From Pseudomonadota bacterium (GTDB lineage Bacteria > Pseudomonadota > Gammaproteobacteria > Burkholderiales > Rhodocyclaceae), in contig QQUN01000012.1 in assembly GCA_008501585.1 (NCBI GenBank), positions 78,011 to 142,010 on the forward strand: DNA of 64,000 nt. Reading direction: 5' to 3'. Under the pieces are notes generated by a model. It saw nothing but the letters and a program-made list of their open reading frames with translations, was not told where the DNA came from and made no database searches. Made by a program: the position numbers and the translations under genes. This document shows, piece after piece, positions 14,329-23,352 of this stretch; within the stretch, counting starts at the first letter, position 1, and each line of letters starts with the position of its first letter.

Positions 14329-15630
14329 TCAGGCGACCGCAGCAACCGATGCCGCAAGGATGTCCAGGCCCTCGTCGAGCGTGGCCTGCTCGATGGTCAG
14401 CGGCACCATCAGGCGCAGCACGTTGCCGTAGCTGCCGCAGGCGAGCAGCAGCAGGCCGCGGCGGAAGGCCTCGGCGATGACCGCGCGGGTCAGTTCGGCC
14501 GACGGTTTGGCCGGGTCGCCACCCTCGAAGAATTCCACCGCCACCATGGCGCCGAGGCCGCGCACGTCGCCGATGACGGCATGCTGCTTGGCGACGTCGC
14601 GCAGGCGTGACTGCATGTGCGCGCCGATCTCGGCGGCGCGCTCGCACAGCCCTTCGGCCTCTACCACGTCGAGCACCGCATGGGCGGCGGCGCAGGCGGT
14701 CGGGTGGCCGGCGTAGGTGCTGCCCAGGCCGCCCGGGGCGAGCGCGTCCATCACCTCGGCGCGACCGACCACCGCGGCGATCGGGAAGCCGCCGCCCAGG
14801 CCCTTGGCCAGGGTGGTGATGTCGCCGGCCACGCCGGCATGCTCCATGGCGAACAACTTGCCGGTGCGGGCGATGCCGGTCTGGATCTCGTCGGCGATGA
14901 GCAGGATGCCGTGCGCGTCGGCCAGCGCGCGCAGGCGCTGCAGGAACTCGGGCGGCGCCGGGTAGTAGCCGCCTTCGCCCTGCACCGGCTCGACGATGAT
15001 GGCGGCGACGCGGTGGGCCTCGATGTCGCACTTGAAGAGCTGCTCGATGGCCTGGAAGCTGTCATCGATGCTCACGCCGTGCAGCGCGCAGGGGTAGGGC
15101 ACATGGTAGATCTCGGCCGGGAAGGGGCCGACGCCGGCCTTGTAGGGGGCGATCTTGCCGGTCAGGCCGAGGGTCAGCAGGGTGCGGCCGTGAAAGCCGC
15201 CCTGGAAGGCGATCACGCCGGGGCGGCCGGTGGCGGCGCGGGCGATCTTGATGGCGTTTTCCACTGCTTCGGCGCCGGTGCTCATGAGCAGCGTCTTCTT
15301 GGCGAAGTCGCCGGGGGCCGCCGCATTGAGGCGCTCGGCCAGGCGCAGGTAGCCGTCATAGGCGACGACCTGGAAGCAGGTGTGGTTGTACTGGTGCAGC
15401 TGGGTTTCGACGGCCTGCACCACGGCCGGGTGGCTGTGGCCGGTGTTGACCACCGCGATGCCGGCGACGAAGTCGATGTAGCGGCGGCCTTCGACGTCCC
15501 AGATTTCGGCGTTCTTGGCGCCGCTGGCGAACAGGCCGTGGGCCTGGCCGACGCCGCGCGGCAGGGCGTTCTGGCGGCGGGCGAGCAGCTCGGCGTTGTT
15601 CAGGCCGGGGAGCTGGGTGTTTGCGTTCAT
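14329..15630 (-). CDS. gabT: 4-aminobutyrate aminotransferase
   Basis: 433 aa beginning MNANTQLPGLNNAELLARRQ. Class III aminotransferase features: MSTGAEAVENAIKIARAATG, GFHGRTLLTL, the aspartate site IADEIQTGIARTGK and the PLP lysine in TTLAKGLGGGFP. It converts GABA and 2-oxoglutarate to succinate semialdehyde and glutamate; related omega-amino substrates are possible. GGAG lies 6 nt before the ATG at 15630. It is the last gene of the operon, 35 bp after gabD, which consumes its product. A terminator follows. Confidence 0.9.
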   Translation of the reverse strand: MNANTQLPGLNNAELLARRQNALPRGVGQAHGLFASGAKNAEIWDVEGRRYIDFVAGIAVVNTGHSHPAVVQAVETQLHQYNHTCFQVVAYDGYLRLAERLNAAAPGDFAKKTLLMSTGAEAVENAIKIARAATGRPGVIAFQGGFHGRTLLTLGLTGKIAPYKAGVGPFPAEIYHVPYPCALHGVSIDDSFQAIEQLFKCDIEAHRVAAIIVEPVQGEGGYYPAPPEFLQRLRALADAHGILLIADEIQTGIARTGKLFAMEHAGVAGDITTLAKGLGGGFPIAAVVGRAEVMDALAPGGLGSTYAGHPTACAAAHAVLDVVEAEGLCERAAEIGAHMQSRLRDVAKQHAVIGDVRGLGAMVAVEFFEGGDPAKPSAELTRAVIAEAFRRGLLLLACGSYGNVLRLMVPLTIEQATLDEGLDILAASVAAVA

Positions 15631-15665
15631 GCGGTTCTCCGAGGTGTTGTTGTTGGCGACGGTGC

Positions 15666-17126
15666 TTACTGCACGCCGCCCATGCACAGGTATTTGATTT
15701 CGAGGTAGTCCTCGATGCCGTACTTGGAGCCTTCGCGGCCCAGGCCGGAGGACTTCATGCCGCCGAAGGGCGCCACTTCGGTGGAGATGATGCCGGTGTT
15801 GATGCCGACGATGCCGTACTCCAGCGCGCCCGACACCCGCCACACGCGGTTCATGCCTTCGGCGTAGAAGTAGGCGGCCAGGCCGAACTCGGTGTCGTTG
15901 GCCATGGCGATGGCTTCGGCCTCGTCCTTGAAGCGGAACAGCGGCGCCACCGGGCCGAAGGTTTCCTCGCGGGCGACCGCCATGGTGGGGGTCACGTCGG
16001 CCAGAATGGTCGGCTCGAAGAAGGTCCGGCCCAGCGCGTGGCGCTTGCCGCCGGCGACGATGCGGGCGCCTTTGGCCACGGCGTCGTTGATGTGCTCCTC
16101 GACCTTCTCGACCGCGTTCATGTCGATCAGCGGGCCCTGGCTGGTGCCGTCGTCGAGGCCGTTGCCGACCTTGAGCCCGGCGACTGCGGCGGCCAGCTTC
16201 TCGGCGAAGGCGTCGTACACGCCGTCCTGCACCAGCAGGCGGTTGGCGCACACGCAGGTCTGCCCGGTGTTGCGGTACTTGGAGGCCATGGCGCCCTGCA
16301 CGGCGGCGTCGAGGTCGGCGTCGTCGAAGACGATGAAGGGGGCGTTGCCGCCCAGTTCGAGCGACAGCTTCTTGATCGTCGGCGCGCACTGGGCGGCCAG
16401 TTTGATGCCGATCTCGGTCGAGCCGGTGAAGGTCAGCTTGCGCACCGTGGGGTTGGCGGTCAGCTCGCCGCCGATGGCGGTGGCCGAGCCGGTGACCACG
16501 CTGAACACGCCGCGGGGCACGCCGGCGCGCTCGGCCAGCACCGCCAGCGCGAGCGCCGAGAACGGGGTCTGGCTGGCGGGCTTGAGCACCATGGTGCAAC
16601 CGGCGGCCAGGGCCGGGCCGGCTTTGCGGGTGATCATCGCGGCGGGGAAGTTCCACGGCGTGATCGCGGCGCACACGCCGATCGGCTCCTTGGTGACGAC
16701 GATGCGCTTGTCCGGCTGGTGGCCGGGGATCACGTCGCCGTAGATGCGCTTGCCTTCCTCGGCGAACCACTCGATGAAGGAGGCGGCGTACAGCACCTCG
16801 CCACGCGCTTCGGTCAGCGGCTTGCCCTGCTCGGCGGTCATCAGCACCGCGAGGTCGTCCTGGTTGGCGACGATCAGGTCGAACCAGCGGCGCAGCACTT
16901 TGGCGCGATCACCGGCGGTGCGCGCGCGCCAGGCCGGCCAGGCGGCGTCGGCGGCGGCGATGGCGCGGCGGGTTTCGTCCGCACCCATGCGCGGCACCTG
17001 GCCGAGCGTCTCGCCGGTGGCGGGGTTGGTCACGGGCAGGGTCTCGCCGTTGTCGGCGTCACGCCAGGCGCCGTCGATATAGGCCTGCTGGCGCAGCAGG
17101 CCGGGGTCCTTGAGTGTCAGGCTCAT
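15666..17126 (-). CDS. gabD: Succinate-semialdehyde dehydrogenase
   Basis: 486 aa. Aldehyde dehydrogenase motifs: PWNFPAAMITRKAGPALAAG near 145-165, catalytic Glu in LELGGNAPFIVFDDAD, and catalytic Cys in NTGQTCVCANRLLVQ. The C-terminal GGMKSSGLGREGSKYGIEDY is typical of NADP-linked GabD. It oxidises succinate semialdehyde to succinate and so completes the GABA shunt begun by gabT. It starts 27 bp after the permease gene stop and is clearly operonic. Confidence 0.92.
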   Translation of the reverse strand: MSLTLKDPGLLRQQAYIDGAWRDADNGETLPVTNPATGETLGQVPRMGADETRRAIAAADAAWPAWRARTAGDRAKVLRRWFDLIVANQDDLAVLMTAEQGKPLTEARGEVLYAASFIEWFAEEGKRIYGDVIPGHQPDKRIVVTKEPIGVCAAITPWNFPAAMITRKAGPALAAGCTMVLKPASQTPFSALALAVLAERAGVPRGVFSVVTGSATAIGGELTANPTVRKLTFTGSTEIGIKLAAQCAPTIKKLSLELGGNAPFIVFDDADLDAAVQGAMASKYRNTGQTCVCANRLLVQDGVYDAFAEKLAAAVAGLKVGNGLDDGTSQGPLIDMNAVEKVEEHINDAVAKGARIVAGGKRHALGRTFFEPTILADVTPTMAVAREETFGPVAPLFRFKDEAEAIAMANDTEFGLAAYFYAEGMNRVWRVSGALEYGIVGINTGIISTEVAPFGGMKSSGLGREGSKYGIEDYLEIKYLCMGGVQ

Positions 17127-17153
17127 GTCGGTTTCCGTTGTTTGGGGTGGGGG

Positions 17154-17978
17154 TCAGGTGCTGCGGGCGCCGCGAATGCGCTCGTTGCGCCGTCGCAGCC
17201 ATTCGAGGGTGATCAGCATCAGCGTGGACAGCACGATCAGGATGGTGGCCACGGCGGCGATGGTGGGGCTGATGTTCTCGCGGATGCCGCTGAACATCTG
17301 GCGCGGCAGCGTGGCCTGCTGCGGGCTGGCCATGAACAGCGTGACCACCACCTCGTCGAAGGAGGTGGCGAAGGCGAACAGCCCGCCGGAGATCACGCCC
17401 GGCGCCACCAGCGGCAGGGTGACGCGGAAGAAGGCGGTCACCGGGTTGGCGCCGAGGCTGGCCGCGGCGCGCACCATGTTGAAGTCGAAGCCCTGCAGCG
17501 TGGCGGTGACGGTGGTGATGACGAAGGGCACGCCGAGCACCGCGTGCGAGAGGATCAGCCCGGTGTAGGTGCCGGTCAGCCCGAGCGGGGCGAAGAACAG
17601 GTACATGGCCACGCCGACGATGACCAGTGGCACCACCATCGGCGAGATCAGCACCGCCATCAGCAGCGTCTTGCCGGGGAAGTCGCTGCGCACCAGGCCG
17701 ATCGAGGCCAGGGTGCCCAGCGCCATGGCGATCACCGTGGCCGCCGGCGAGACGATCAGGCTGTTCTTGAGCGATTGCTGCCAGGCCGGTGAGGTCAGGA
17801 AATCCTCGTACCAGCGCAGCGAGAAGCCCGACATCGGGTACATCAGGAAGCTGTCGGCATTGAAGGACAGCGGGATGATGACCAGGATCGGCAGCACCAG
17901 GAAGGCCAGCACCAGGCCGACCAGCACGCGCAGGCCGATGTACCAGGCGCGTTCGACAGGGGAAGCGTAGGCGTTCAT
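17154..17978 (-). CDS. ABC transporter permease, PotC-like (polyamine/GABA type)
   Basis: 274 aa with about six membrane helices. The first is near residues 14-38 (RVLVGLVLAFLVLPILVIIP). The permease coupling loop with the EAA signature is FNMVRAAASLGANPVTAFFRVTLPLVAPG near 170-198. It pairs with the larger PotB-like permease. A 145-bp repeat lies between its gene and that of the partner, starting 14 bp upstream of this ATG. The substrate is inferred to be putrescine, spermidine or GABA because gabD and gabT follow. Confidence 0.87.
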   Translation of the reverse strand: MNAYASPVERAWYIGLRVLVGLVLAFLVLPILVIIPLSFNADSFLMYPMSGFSLRWYEDFLTSPAWQQSLKNSLIVSPAATVIAMALGTLASIGLVRSDFPGKTLLMAVLISPMVVPLVIVGVAMYLFFAPLGLTGTYTGLILSHAVLGVPFVITTVTATLQGFDFNMVRAAASLGANPVTAFFRVTLPLVAPGVISGGLFAFATSFDEVVVTLFMASPQQATLPRQMFSGIRENISPTIAAVATILIVLSTLMLITLEWLRRRNERIRGARST

Positions 17979-17991
17979 GCGACGACTCCTC

Positions 17992-18136
17992 AGAACTTGT
18001 GAATAAATCTACTGCGCGTGCCGATTGCTGCGTTGCTCACTCGCTCACTCCTCGCCTATCCAATCGATATGTCTCGTCGTTCGCTCGCTCGCGCCTTGCA
18101 CTCGGCCCTGCTCGCTACGATTTCTTCACAAGTTCT
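17992..18136. repeat. 145-bp element with terminal inverted repeats, copy 2, inside the transporter operon
   Basis: The ends are AGAACTTGTGAA (17992-18003) and TTCACAAGTTCT (18125-18136), extending to an 18-bp inverted repeat with one mismatch. Relative to copy 1 the sixth base of each arm has changed in a matched way (G/C to T/A). The last base of the element is also the third base of the upstream permease's TAA stop codon. It fills almost the whole 157-bp gap between the two permease genes. Confidence 0.87.
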
Positions 18137-19395
18137 TAACGCCCGGCCGGGGCCTGGCTGGCCCCCAGGCGGCGGGCGTAGAACACGTACAGCACCAGGG
18201 TGGCGGCGAGCAGCACGGCGGACAGCGCGGCGGCCATGCCCCAGTTGATGGTCTGGTTGGTGTAGAAGGCGATGAAGTAGCTGACCATCTGCTCCTTCGG
18301 GCTGCCCAGCAGCGCGGGCGTGATGTAGTAGCCCATGCAGATGATGAACACCAGCAGCGTGCCGGCGCCGATGCCGGGCAGGGTCTGCGGGAAATACACC
18401 TTCCAGAAGCTCTTGAACGGCGGGCAGCCCAGCGACATGGCGGCGCGCATGTAGACCGGCGAGATGCCCTTCATTACCGAATACAGCGGCAGCACCATGA
18501 AGGGCAGCAGGATGTGCACCATGGCGATGTACACGCCGAGGCGGTTGAATACCAGCTGCAGCGGTGAGTCGGTGAGGCCCAGCGCCATCAGCGCCTGGTT
18601 GACCAGGCCGTCGTTCTGCAGCAGCACGATCCAGGCGGCCACGCGCACCAGCACCGAGGTCCAGAAGGGCAGCAGCACGAAGATCATCAGGCTGTTGCTC
18701 TTGTCCTGCGGCAGATTGGCCATCAGGTAGGCGACCGGGAAGCCGAGCAGCAGGCAGCAGGCGGCGACGATCAGGCTCATCCAGAAGGTGCGCCCGAGGA
18801 TGTCGAGGTAGATCGACTCTTCCGGCGGCGTGGCGCTCAGGCTGCCGTCGGCGTCGATCGTCAGGTCCAGCGCCGAGAGCATGTAGAAGGCGGTGTAGGG
18901 CGCGCCGGTGCGCTTGATGGCCAGCCAGATGTCGACATCGCTCCAGCGCGAGTCGATGGTCATCAGCGCGCCTTGCGCATCGACGCCCTCGGCCAGCGGC
19001 ATCTTGCGCGCGGTCTTCATGATCAGCGAACGGTAGCCGGGCGTCTCGCGGTTGAGCCGCTTGGCGGCCGCGCCCAGTTCGGGCGTGCCGCGGATCGCGG
19101 CCAGCTCGCCGGCCAGTGCGGCATAGGCCTCGGCCGGCGGCAGTTCGTCGCCCGACCAGTGCTTGAGCACGGCGAGCGTCTGCGGCAGGGCGCCGTGCAC
19201 TTCGGGGTTGTCGACGCTGCGCTTGAGCAGCGCGGCGATCGGCCAGATGAAGGCGATGACGAGAAACAGCGCCAGCGGCAGGATCAGGGCACCGTACAGC
19301 AGCTTGCGGCGCCGTTCGGCACGACGCAGCCGTTGCTTGAGGCCGACGACGGACTCGGTCGGGGCAGCGTCAAGGGGCAGGGTGTCAGTCGACAT
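18136..19395 (-). CDS. ABC transporter permease, PotB-like with enlarged periplasmic loop
   Basis: 419 aa. TM1 is near residues 34-56 (LLYGALILPLALFLVIAFIW). About 140 residues without helices follow, with charged text such as HWSGDELPPAEAYAALAGEL and SRWSDVDIWLAIKRTG, before TM2 near 205. The coupling motif MRAAMSLGCPPFKSFWKVYFPQTLPG is near 330-355. Typical PotB is about 285 aa; the extra length is the first periplasmic loop. I know this larger form from polyamine/GABA-type systems of proteobacteria. It works with the adjacent PotC-like permease. Confidence 0.87.
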   Translation of the reverse strand: MSTDTLPLDAAPTESVVGLKQRLRRAERRRKLLYGALILPLALFLVIAFIWPIAALLKRSVDNPEVHGALPQTLAVLKHWSGDELPPAEAYAALAGELAAIRGTPELGAAAKRLNRETPGYRSLIMKTARKMPLAEGVDAQGALMTIDSRWSDVDIWLAIKRTGAPYTAFYMLSALDLTIDADGSLSATPPEESIYLDILGRTFWMSLIVAACCLLLGFPVAYLMANLPQDKSNSLMIFVLLPFWTSVLVRVAAWIVLLQNDGLVNQALMALGLTDSPLQLVFNRLGVYIAMVHILLPFMVLPLYSVMKGISPVYMRAAMSLGCPPFKSFWKVYFPQTLPGIGAGTLLVFIICMGYYITPALLGSPKEQMVSYFIAFYTNQTINWGMAAALSAVLLAATLVLYVFYARRLGASQAPAGR

Positions 19396-19485
19396 GGGCG
19401 TTTTCCGGAGCGAGGGGCGGGTCCGCCCGGAGGCAGACCCGCGCAGACATCGGACCCGCCGGCGCCGGGCCGGCGGGGCACGGGC

Positions 19486-20514
19486 TCAGCGGGCGGCCCA
19501 GGCGTTGAAGCGCTGCTCCAGGTCTTCGCCGTACTCGACCCAGAACTCGGTGTTGCTCGGCAGGGCGCCCTCCAGGTTGGCCGGGGCGGTGGGCAGGTCG
19601 GCGGCGACCTTGGCATCCATCATGCCGACCGCGCCCTTGTGCGTCGGGCCGTAGGGGATCAGCGCGGCGTACTGGCTCTGCGGCTTGGCCTGGCTGGCGA
19701 AGCGGATGAACTCATAGGCCTCCTTGATGCGCGGCGAGCCGGCCGGGATGGCCCAGGAGTCGACGTCATAGACGCCGCCGTTCCAGACGATCTTGAGGTT
19801 CTTGCCTTCGGCCTGGGCGGCGGCGATGCGGCCGTTGTAGGCCGAGCTCATGACCATGTCGCCGGAGGCGAGCATCTGCGGCGGTTGGGCACCGGCCTCC
19901 CACCACTGGATGTGCGGCTTGATTTCATCGAGCTTCTTGAAGGCGCGGTCGACCCCGGCGGGGGTGGCCAGCACGGTGTACACATCGGCCGGCTTGACGC
20001 CGTCGGCGAGCAGGGCGAACTCCAGCGTGAACTTGGCGCCCTTGCGCATGCCGCGCTTGCCGGGGATGCGCTTGACGTCCCAGAAGTCGGCCCACGAGGT
20101 GGGCGCCTGCTTGAGTTTGTCGGCGTTGTAGGCCAGCACCGTGGACCACACGAAGGTGCCGATACCGCATTCGCCCACGGCCTTGCCGATGAAGTCGGCC
20201 TTGCTGCCGATCTTGCTGTAGTCGAGCTTTTCGTACAGCCCTTCCTCGCAGCCGCGCGCCAGTTCGGGCGATTCGACCTCGACCACGTCCCAGGTGACGT
20301 TCCGGGTCTCGACCATGGCCTTGATCTTGGCCTGCTCGCCGTTGTATTCGCCGGCGATGATCTTGATGCCGCTGGCGGCCGAAAACGGCGCGTAGTAGGC
20401 CGCTTGCTGCGCTTGCTGGTTGGCGCCGCCGAAGGAAATGACCGTCAGGTCGGCGTGGGCGGCGCCGCTCAGGACGGCGGTGCCGATCAGGGCGACGGTG
20501 GAAATCAGTTTCAT
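19486..20514 (-). CDS. ABC transporter periplasmic binding protein (PotD/PotF-like)
   Basis: 342 aa. The signal peptide MKLISTVALIGTAVLSGAAHA is cleaved near residue 21. The mature protein starts DLTVISFGGANQQAQQ, typical of the polyamine-binding family. FVWSTVLAYNADKL, SWADFWDVKRIPGKRGMRKG and MVMSSAYNGRIAAAQ are family landmarks. It probably binds a polyamine, GABA or a related amino compound. It lies between the ATPase and permease genes of the operon. The in-frame extension to 20634 is rejected because it would bury the signal peptide. Confidence 0.9.
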   Translation of the reverse strand: MKLISTVALIGTAVLSGAAHADLTVISFGGANQQAQQAAYYAPFSAASGIKIIAGEYNGEQAKIKAMVETRNVTWDVVEVESPELARGCEEGLYEKLDYSKIGSKADFIGKAVGECGIGTFVWSTVLAYNADKLKQAPTSWADFWDVKRIPGKRGMRKGAKFTLEFALLADGVKPADVYTVLATPAGVDRAFKKLDEIKPHIQWWEAGAQPPQMLASGDMVMSSAYNGRIAAAQAEGKNLKIVWNGGVYDVDSWAIPAGSPRIKEAYEFIRFASQAKPQSQYAALIPYGPTHKGAVGMMDAKVAADLPTAPANLEGALPSNTEFWVEYGEDLEQRFNAWAAR

Positions 20515-20563
20515 GGGATGTCTCCTTGGTTTTTTGCGTTGTGGTAGCGGGTGAAGCGATCGG

Positions 20564-21661
20564 TCAGGCCGGCATCGGGGCCAGCGCACGGATGTGTTCG
20601 GGGGCGATTTCGACGTGCACCAGCTGGCCGGCACCGGGGCTGCGGTCGAGCCGCGACACCGGCGTCTTGACGGTGAAGGTGGTGCTGCCGGCGACGCGCA
20701 GGCGGATGCGCAGGTGGTCGCCCAGGTAGATTAGCTCTTCGACCTGCGCCGGCAGGCGGTTGGCGCCGTCGGCGTCGGCGACGATGCGCACCCGCTCCGG
20801 CCGGATCGACAGCATCGCCGCCTCGCCGCTGCGCCCGACGCCGCCGTTGGCTGCCTTGAGGAAGCTGCCGTCGGCCAGGCGCACGCCGCAGCTGTCGCCA
20901 TCGTCTTGCTCGATGCGTCCGTCGAGCGCGTTGTTTTCGCCGATGAAACTGGCGACGAAGGCGTTGGCCGGCGCGTCGTAGAGCGCGTCGGGCCGATCGA
21001 TCTGCTGGATGACGCCCTTGTCGAAGACGGCGATGCGGTCCGACATGGTCAGCGCCTCGCTCTGGTCGTGGGTGACGAAGACGAAGGTCACGCCGAGGCT
21101 CTGGTGGATGTGCTTGATCTCCAGCTGCATGTGCTCGCGCAGCTGCTTGTCGAGCGCGCCGAGCGGCTCGTCCATGAGCACCAGCTTGGGCTCGAACACC
21201 AGCGCCCGGGCCAGCGCGATGCGCTGCTGCTGGCCGCCCGACAGTTGCTGCGGGTAGCGGCCGGCGAAGTCCTGCAGCTGCACCATCGCCAGCGCGCGCT
21301 TGACCTTGGCGTCGATCTCGGCGGCCGGCAGCTTGCGCACGGCCAGCGGAAAGCGCAGGTTTTCGCCGACGGTCATGTGCGGGAACAGGGCGTAGTTCTG
21401 GAACACCATGCCGATGCCGCGCTTGTGCGGCGGCACGGTGTCGATGCGCTGGCCGTCGAGGCGGATCTCGCCGCCGGTCGGCGTCTCGAAGCCGGCGAGC
21501 ATCATCAGGCAGGTGGTCTTGCCGGAGCCGGAGGGACCCAGCAGGGTGAGGAATTCGCCCCGGGCGATGTCGAGGTTGAGATCCTTGACGATGAGGTTCT
21601 CGCCGTCGTACGTCTTCTGGACTCGGCGGAAGGTGACGATCGGGTCTGCGATGGGCTGCAT
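20564..21661 (-). CDS. ABC transporter ATP-binding protein (PotA-like)
   Basis: 365 aa. Walker A GPSGSGKTTCLMML near residue 40. Q-loop in VFQNYALFPHM. Signature LSGGQQQRIALARAL. Walker B LVLMDEPLGALD. H-loop VFVTHDQSEAL. The C-terminal TOBE region (about 270-365) holds SIRPERVRIV and VEELIYLGDHLRIRL. It powers import by the two permeases downstream. First gene of the leftward operon; its promoter region contains direct repeats shared with the divergent regulator. Confidence 0.92.
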   Translation of the reverse strand: MQPIADPIVTFRRVQKTYDGENLIVKDLNLDIARGEFLTLLGPSGSGKTTCLMMLAGFETPTGGEIRLDGQRIDTVPPHKRGIGMVFQNYALFPHMTVGENLRFPLAVRKLPAAEIDAKVKRALAMVQLQDFAGRYPQQLSGGQQQRIALARALVFEPKLVLMDEPLGALDKQLREHMQLEIKHIHQSLGVTFVFVTHDQSEALTMSDRIAVFDKGVIQQIDRPDALYDAPANAFVASFIGENNALDGRIEQDDGDSCGVRLADGSFLKAANGGVGRSGEAAMLSIRPERVRIVADADGANRLPAQVEELIYLGDHLRIRLRVAGSTTFTVKTPVSRLDRSPGAGQLVHVEIAPEHIRALAPMPA

Positions 21662-21741
21662 GTCAGCTCCTTTGGCGCGCTGGATCGGTGCCGCGTGCGG
21701 CAACAGGTGAGGCAGTGTAAGCGCATAATTGTCTCGAAACG

Positions 21742-21774
21742 GGAACCAATATGAATGCATTTGAAGGAACCAAT
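21742..21774. promoter_or_regulatory. Direct-repeat operator candidate for the MocR/GabR-like regulator
   Basis: GGAACCAAT occurs at 21742-21750 and again at 21766-21774, 24 bp apart start to start. Both lie in the gap between the divergent transporter operon and the regulator. MocR/GabR proteins commonly bind direct repeats in their own divergent promoter. The second copy sits just before the regulator RBS, which would suit autoregulation. Confidence 0.55.
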
Positions 21775-21784
21775 CGGAGCGGCC

Positions 21785-23287
21785 ATGGATGCGGAACTGG
21801 TATGTGAGTTGATTGCCCAGCGCTTGTGGAGCCAGCCGGGTGCGTCCCTGCTCAAGACCCGCCTGTACCTGGTGCTGCGCCAGGCCATCCTCGATGGCGG
21901 CATCCCGACCGGCATCAAGCTGCCGCCCTCGCGCATGCTCGCCGACGCCCTCTCGCTCGGGCGCAACACCGTGGTGCGCGCCTACGACCAGTTGCTGGTC
22001 GAGGGCTATCTGGAAACCCGGGTGGGCGACGGCACCTATGTGGTCGAGTCGCTTGCCGTGCCCGGCCGGCGGGCCGCCGGCGCACCGCCCCGACCGGCCG
22101 TGGCGCCCGATCTGCTGTCCTTGCGCGGGCGCCGCATCGCCAGCATGGGCACCTCCAGCTCGGTGCAGCACGGCGCCTTCATGCCCGGCATCCCGGACAC
22201 CGAGCACTTTCCCTTCGCCACCTGGCGCCGGCTGCTGTCCAAGTATGTGCGCCGTGAGCAGTCGCACCTGCTGAACTATGGCGTGGGCGGCTTCGGGCCC
22301 CTGCGCGCGGAGCTGGCCGACTATCTGCGGGCGACCCGCCTGATTCAGTGCGAGCCGCGGCAGGTGATGATCTTCAACGGCACCCACCAGGCCATCGACC
22401 TGTGTGCCCGCCTGCTGTGCGACGCCGGCGACCGGGTGTGGATGGAGGAGCCGGGCTACTGGGGGGCGCGCACCGTGCTGCAGGCGGCCGGGCTGCAGGC
22501 CGAGCCGATCGCGCTCGACGACAAGGGCATCGCCCCGACCGAGGCCGATTGGGAGTGCCCGCCGCGCCTGGTGTTCATGTCGCCCTCCAGCCAGTATCCG
22601 ACCGGCATCGTGCTGTCGCTCGAGCGCCGGCTCGAACTGCTGGCCAAGGCGCGCGAGCACAATGCCTGGCTGATCGAGGACGACTACGACAACGAGCTGC
22701 GCTACCACAACCGGCCGGTGGCCTCGCTGTTCGGCCTCGATGGCGCCGAGCGGGTGATCTACCTGGGTACCTTCAGCAAGGTGATGTACCCCGGCCTGCG
22801 CCTGGCCTACCTGGTGGTGCCGCCGGCGCTGGTCGACGCCTTTGCTGCCGGCAATGCCGAGATGTACCGCGAGGGCCGGCTGACCGAGCAGGCCGCGCTG
22901 GCCGAGTTCATCGCCGAGGGGCATTTCGCCGCCCACCTCAAGCGCATGCGCGCCATCTACCGCGAGCGTCGCGACGCCTTGCGCGACATCCTCGGCGAAC
23001 GCCTCGGCGAGGCCCTGACCGCCTCCGGCGGCGATGCCGGCCTGCACCTGCTCTACTATTTCAACCAGGCCGTGCCCGATGCGCCGCTGGCGGCGGCGAG
23101 CATGGCGCGGGGGGTCGTGTTCCGGCCGCTGTCGATCTATTACCTCGACCCCGCACGGGCGCGTAGCGGCATGAATCTGGGCTATGCCTGCGTGCCGATG
23201 GCCCGTATCGGCCCGGCGGCCGACATCCTGTGCCAGGTCCTCGAACAAGGCTTTGCCGACGCCGGCCGCAGCGGCGCGAGGGGCTGA
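21785..23287 (+). CDS. MocR/GabR-family regulator of the transporter-gabDT operon
   Basis: 500 aa. GntR winged helix about 20-85 (KTRLYLVLRQAILDGGI, PPSRMLADALSLGRNTVVRAY). Aminotransferase domain about 125-490 with IEDDYDNELRYH and the PLP-lysine site LGTFSKVMYPGLRLAYL. GabR-type proteins sense GABA through the PLP aldimine and activate gab genes; here the divergent operon ends in gabD and gabT, so that role is likely. I start at ATG 21785, with CGGAG 5 nt upstream, not at the in-frame ATG 21755, which lies between the operator repeats. Confidence 0.88.
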   Translation: MDAELVCELIAQRLWSQPGASLLKTRLYLVLRQAILDGGIPTGIKLPPSRMLADALSLGRNTVVRAYDQLLVEGYLETRVGDGTYVVESLAVPGRRAAGAPPRPAVAPDLLSLRGRRIASMGTSSSVQHGAFMPGIPDTEHFPFATWRRLLSKYVRREQSHLLNYGVGGFGPLRAELADYLRATRLIQCEPRQVMIFNGTHQAIDLCARLLCDAGDRVWMEEPGYWGARTVLQAAGLQAEPIALDDKGIAPTEADWECPPRLVFMSPSSQYPTGIVLSLERRLELLAKAREHNAWLIEDDYDNELRYHNRPVASLFGLDGAERVIYLGTFSKVMYPGLRLAYLVVPPALVDAFAAGNAEMYREGRLTEQAALAEFIAEGHFAAHLKRMRAIYRERRDALRDILGERLGEALTASGGDAGLHLLYYFNQAVPDAPLAAASMARGVVFRPLSIYYLDPARARSGMNLGYACVPMARIGPAADILCQVLEQGFADAGRSGARG

Positions 23288-23352
23288 TAGAATCGTCCCC
23301 TTCGATCGCCTCCATGCAAGGACGGAGCCGGCCTGTGCCGGCGAACAGGGCT

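Noticed and set aside
15621..17792. 723-codon plus-strand frame
   Set aside because: Antisense to gabD and the permease gene; His/Gly-rich with no domain.
5725..18136. The two 145-bp repeats as ends of a 12-kb composite transposon
   Set aside because: Both copies point the same way, no transposase lies between them, and the intervening genes have normal chromosomal character.
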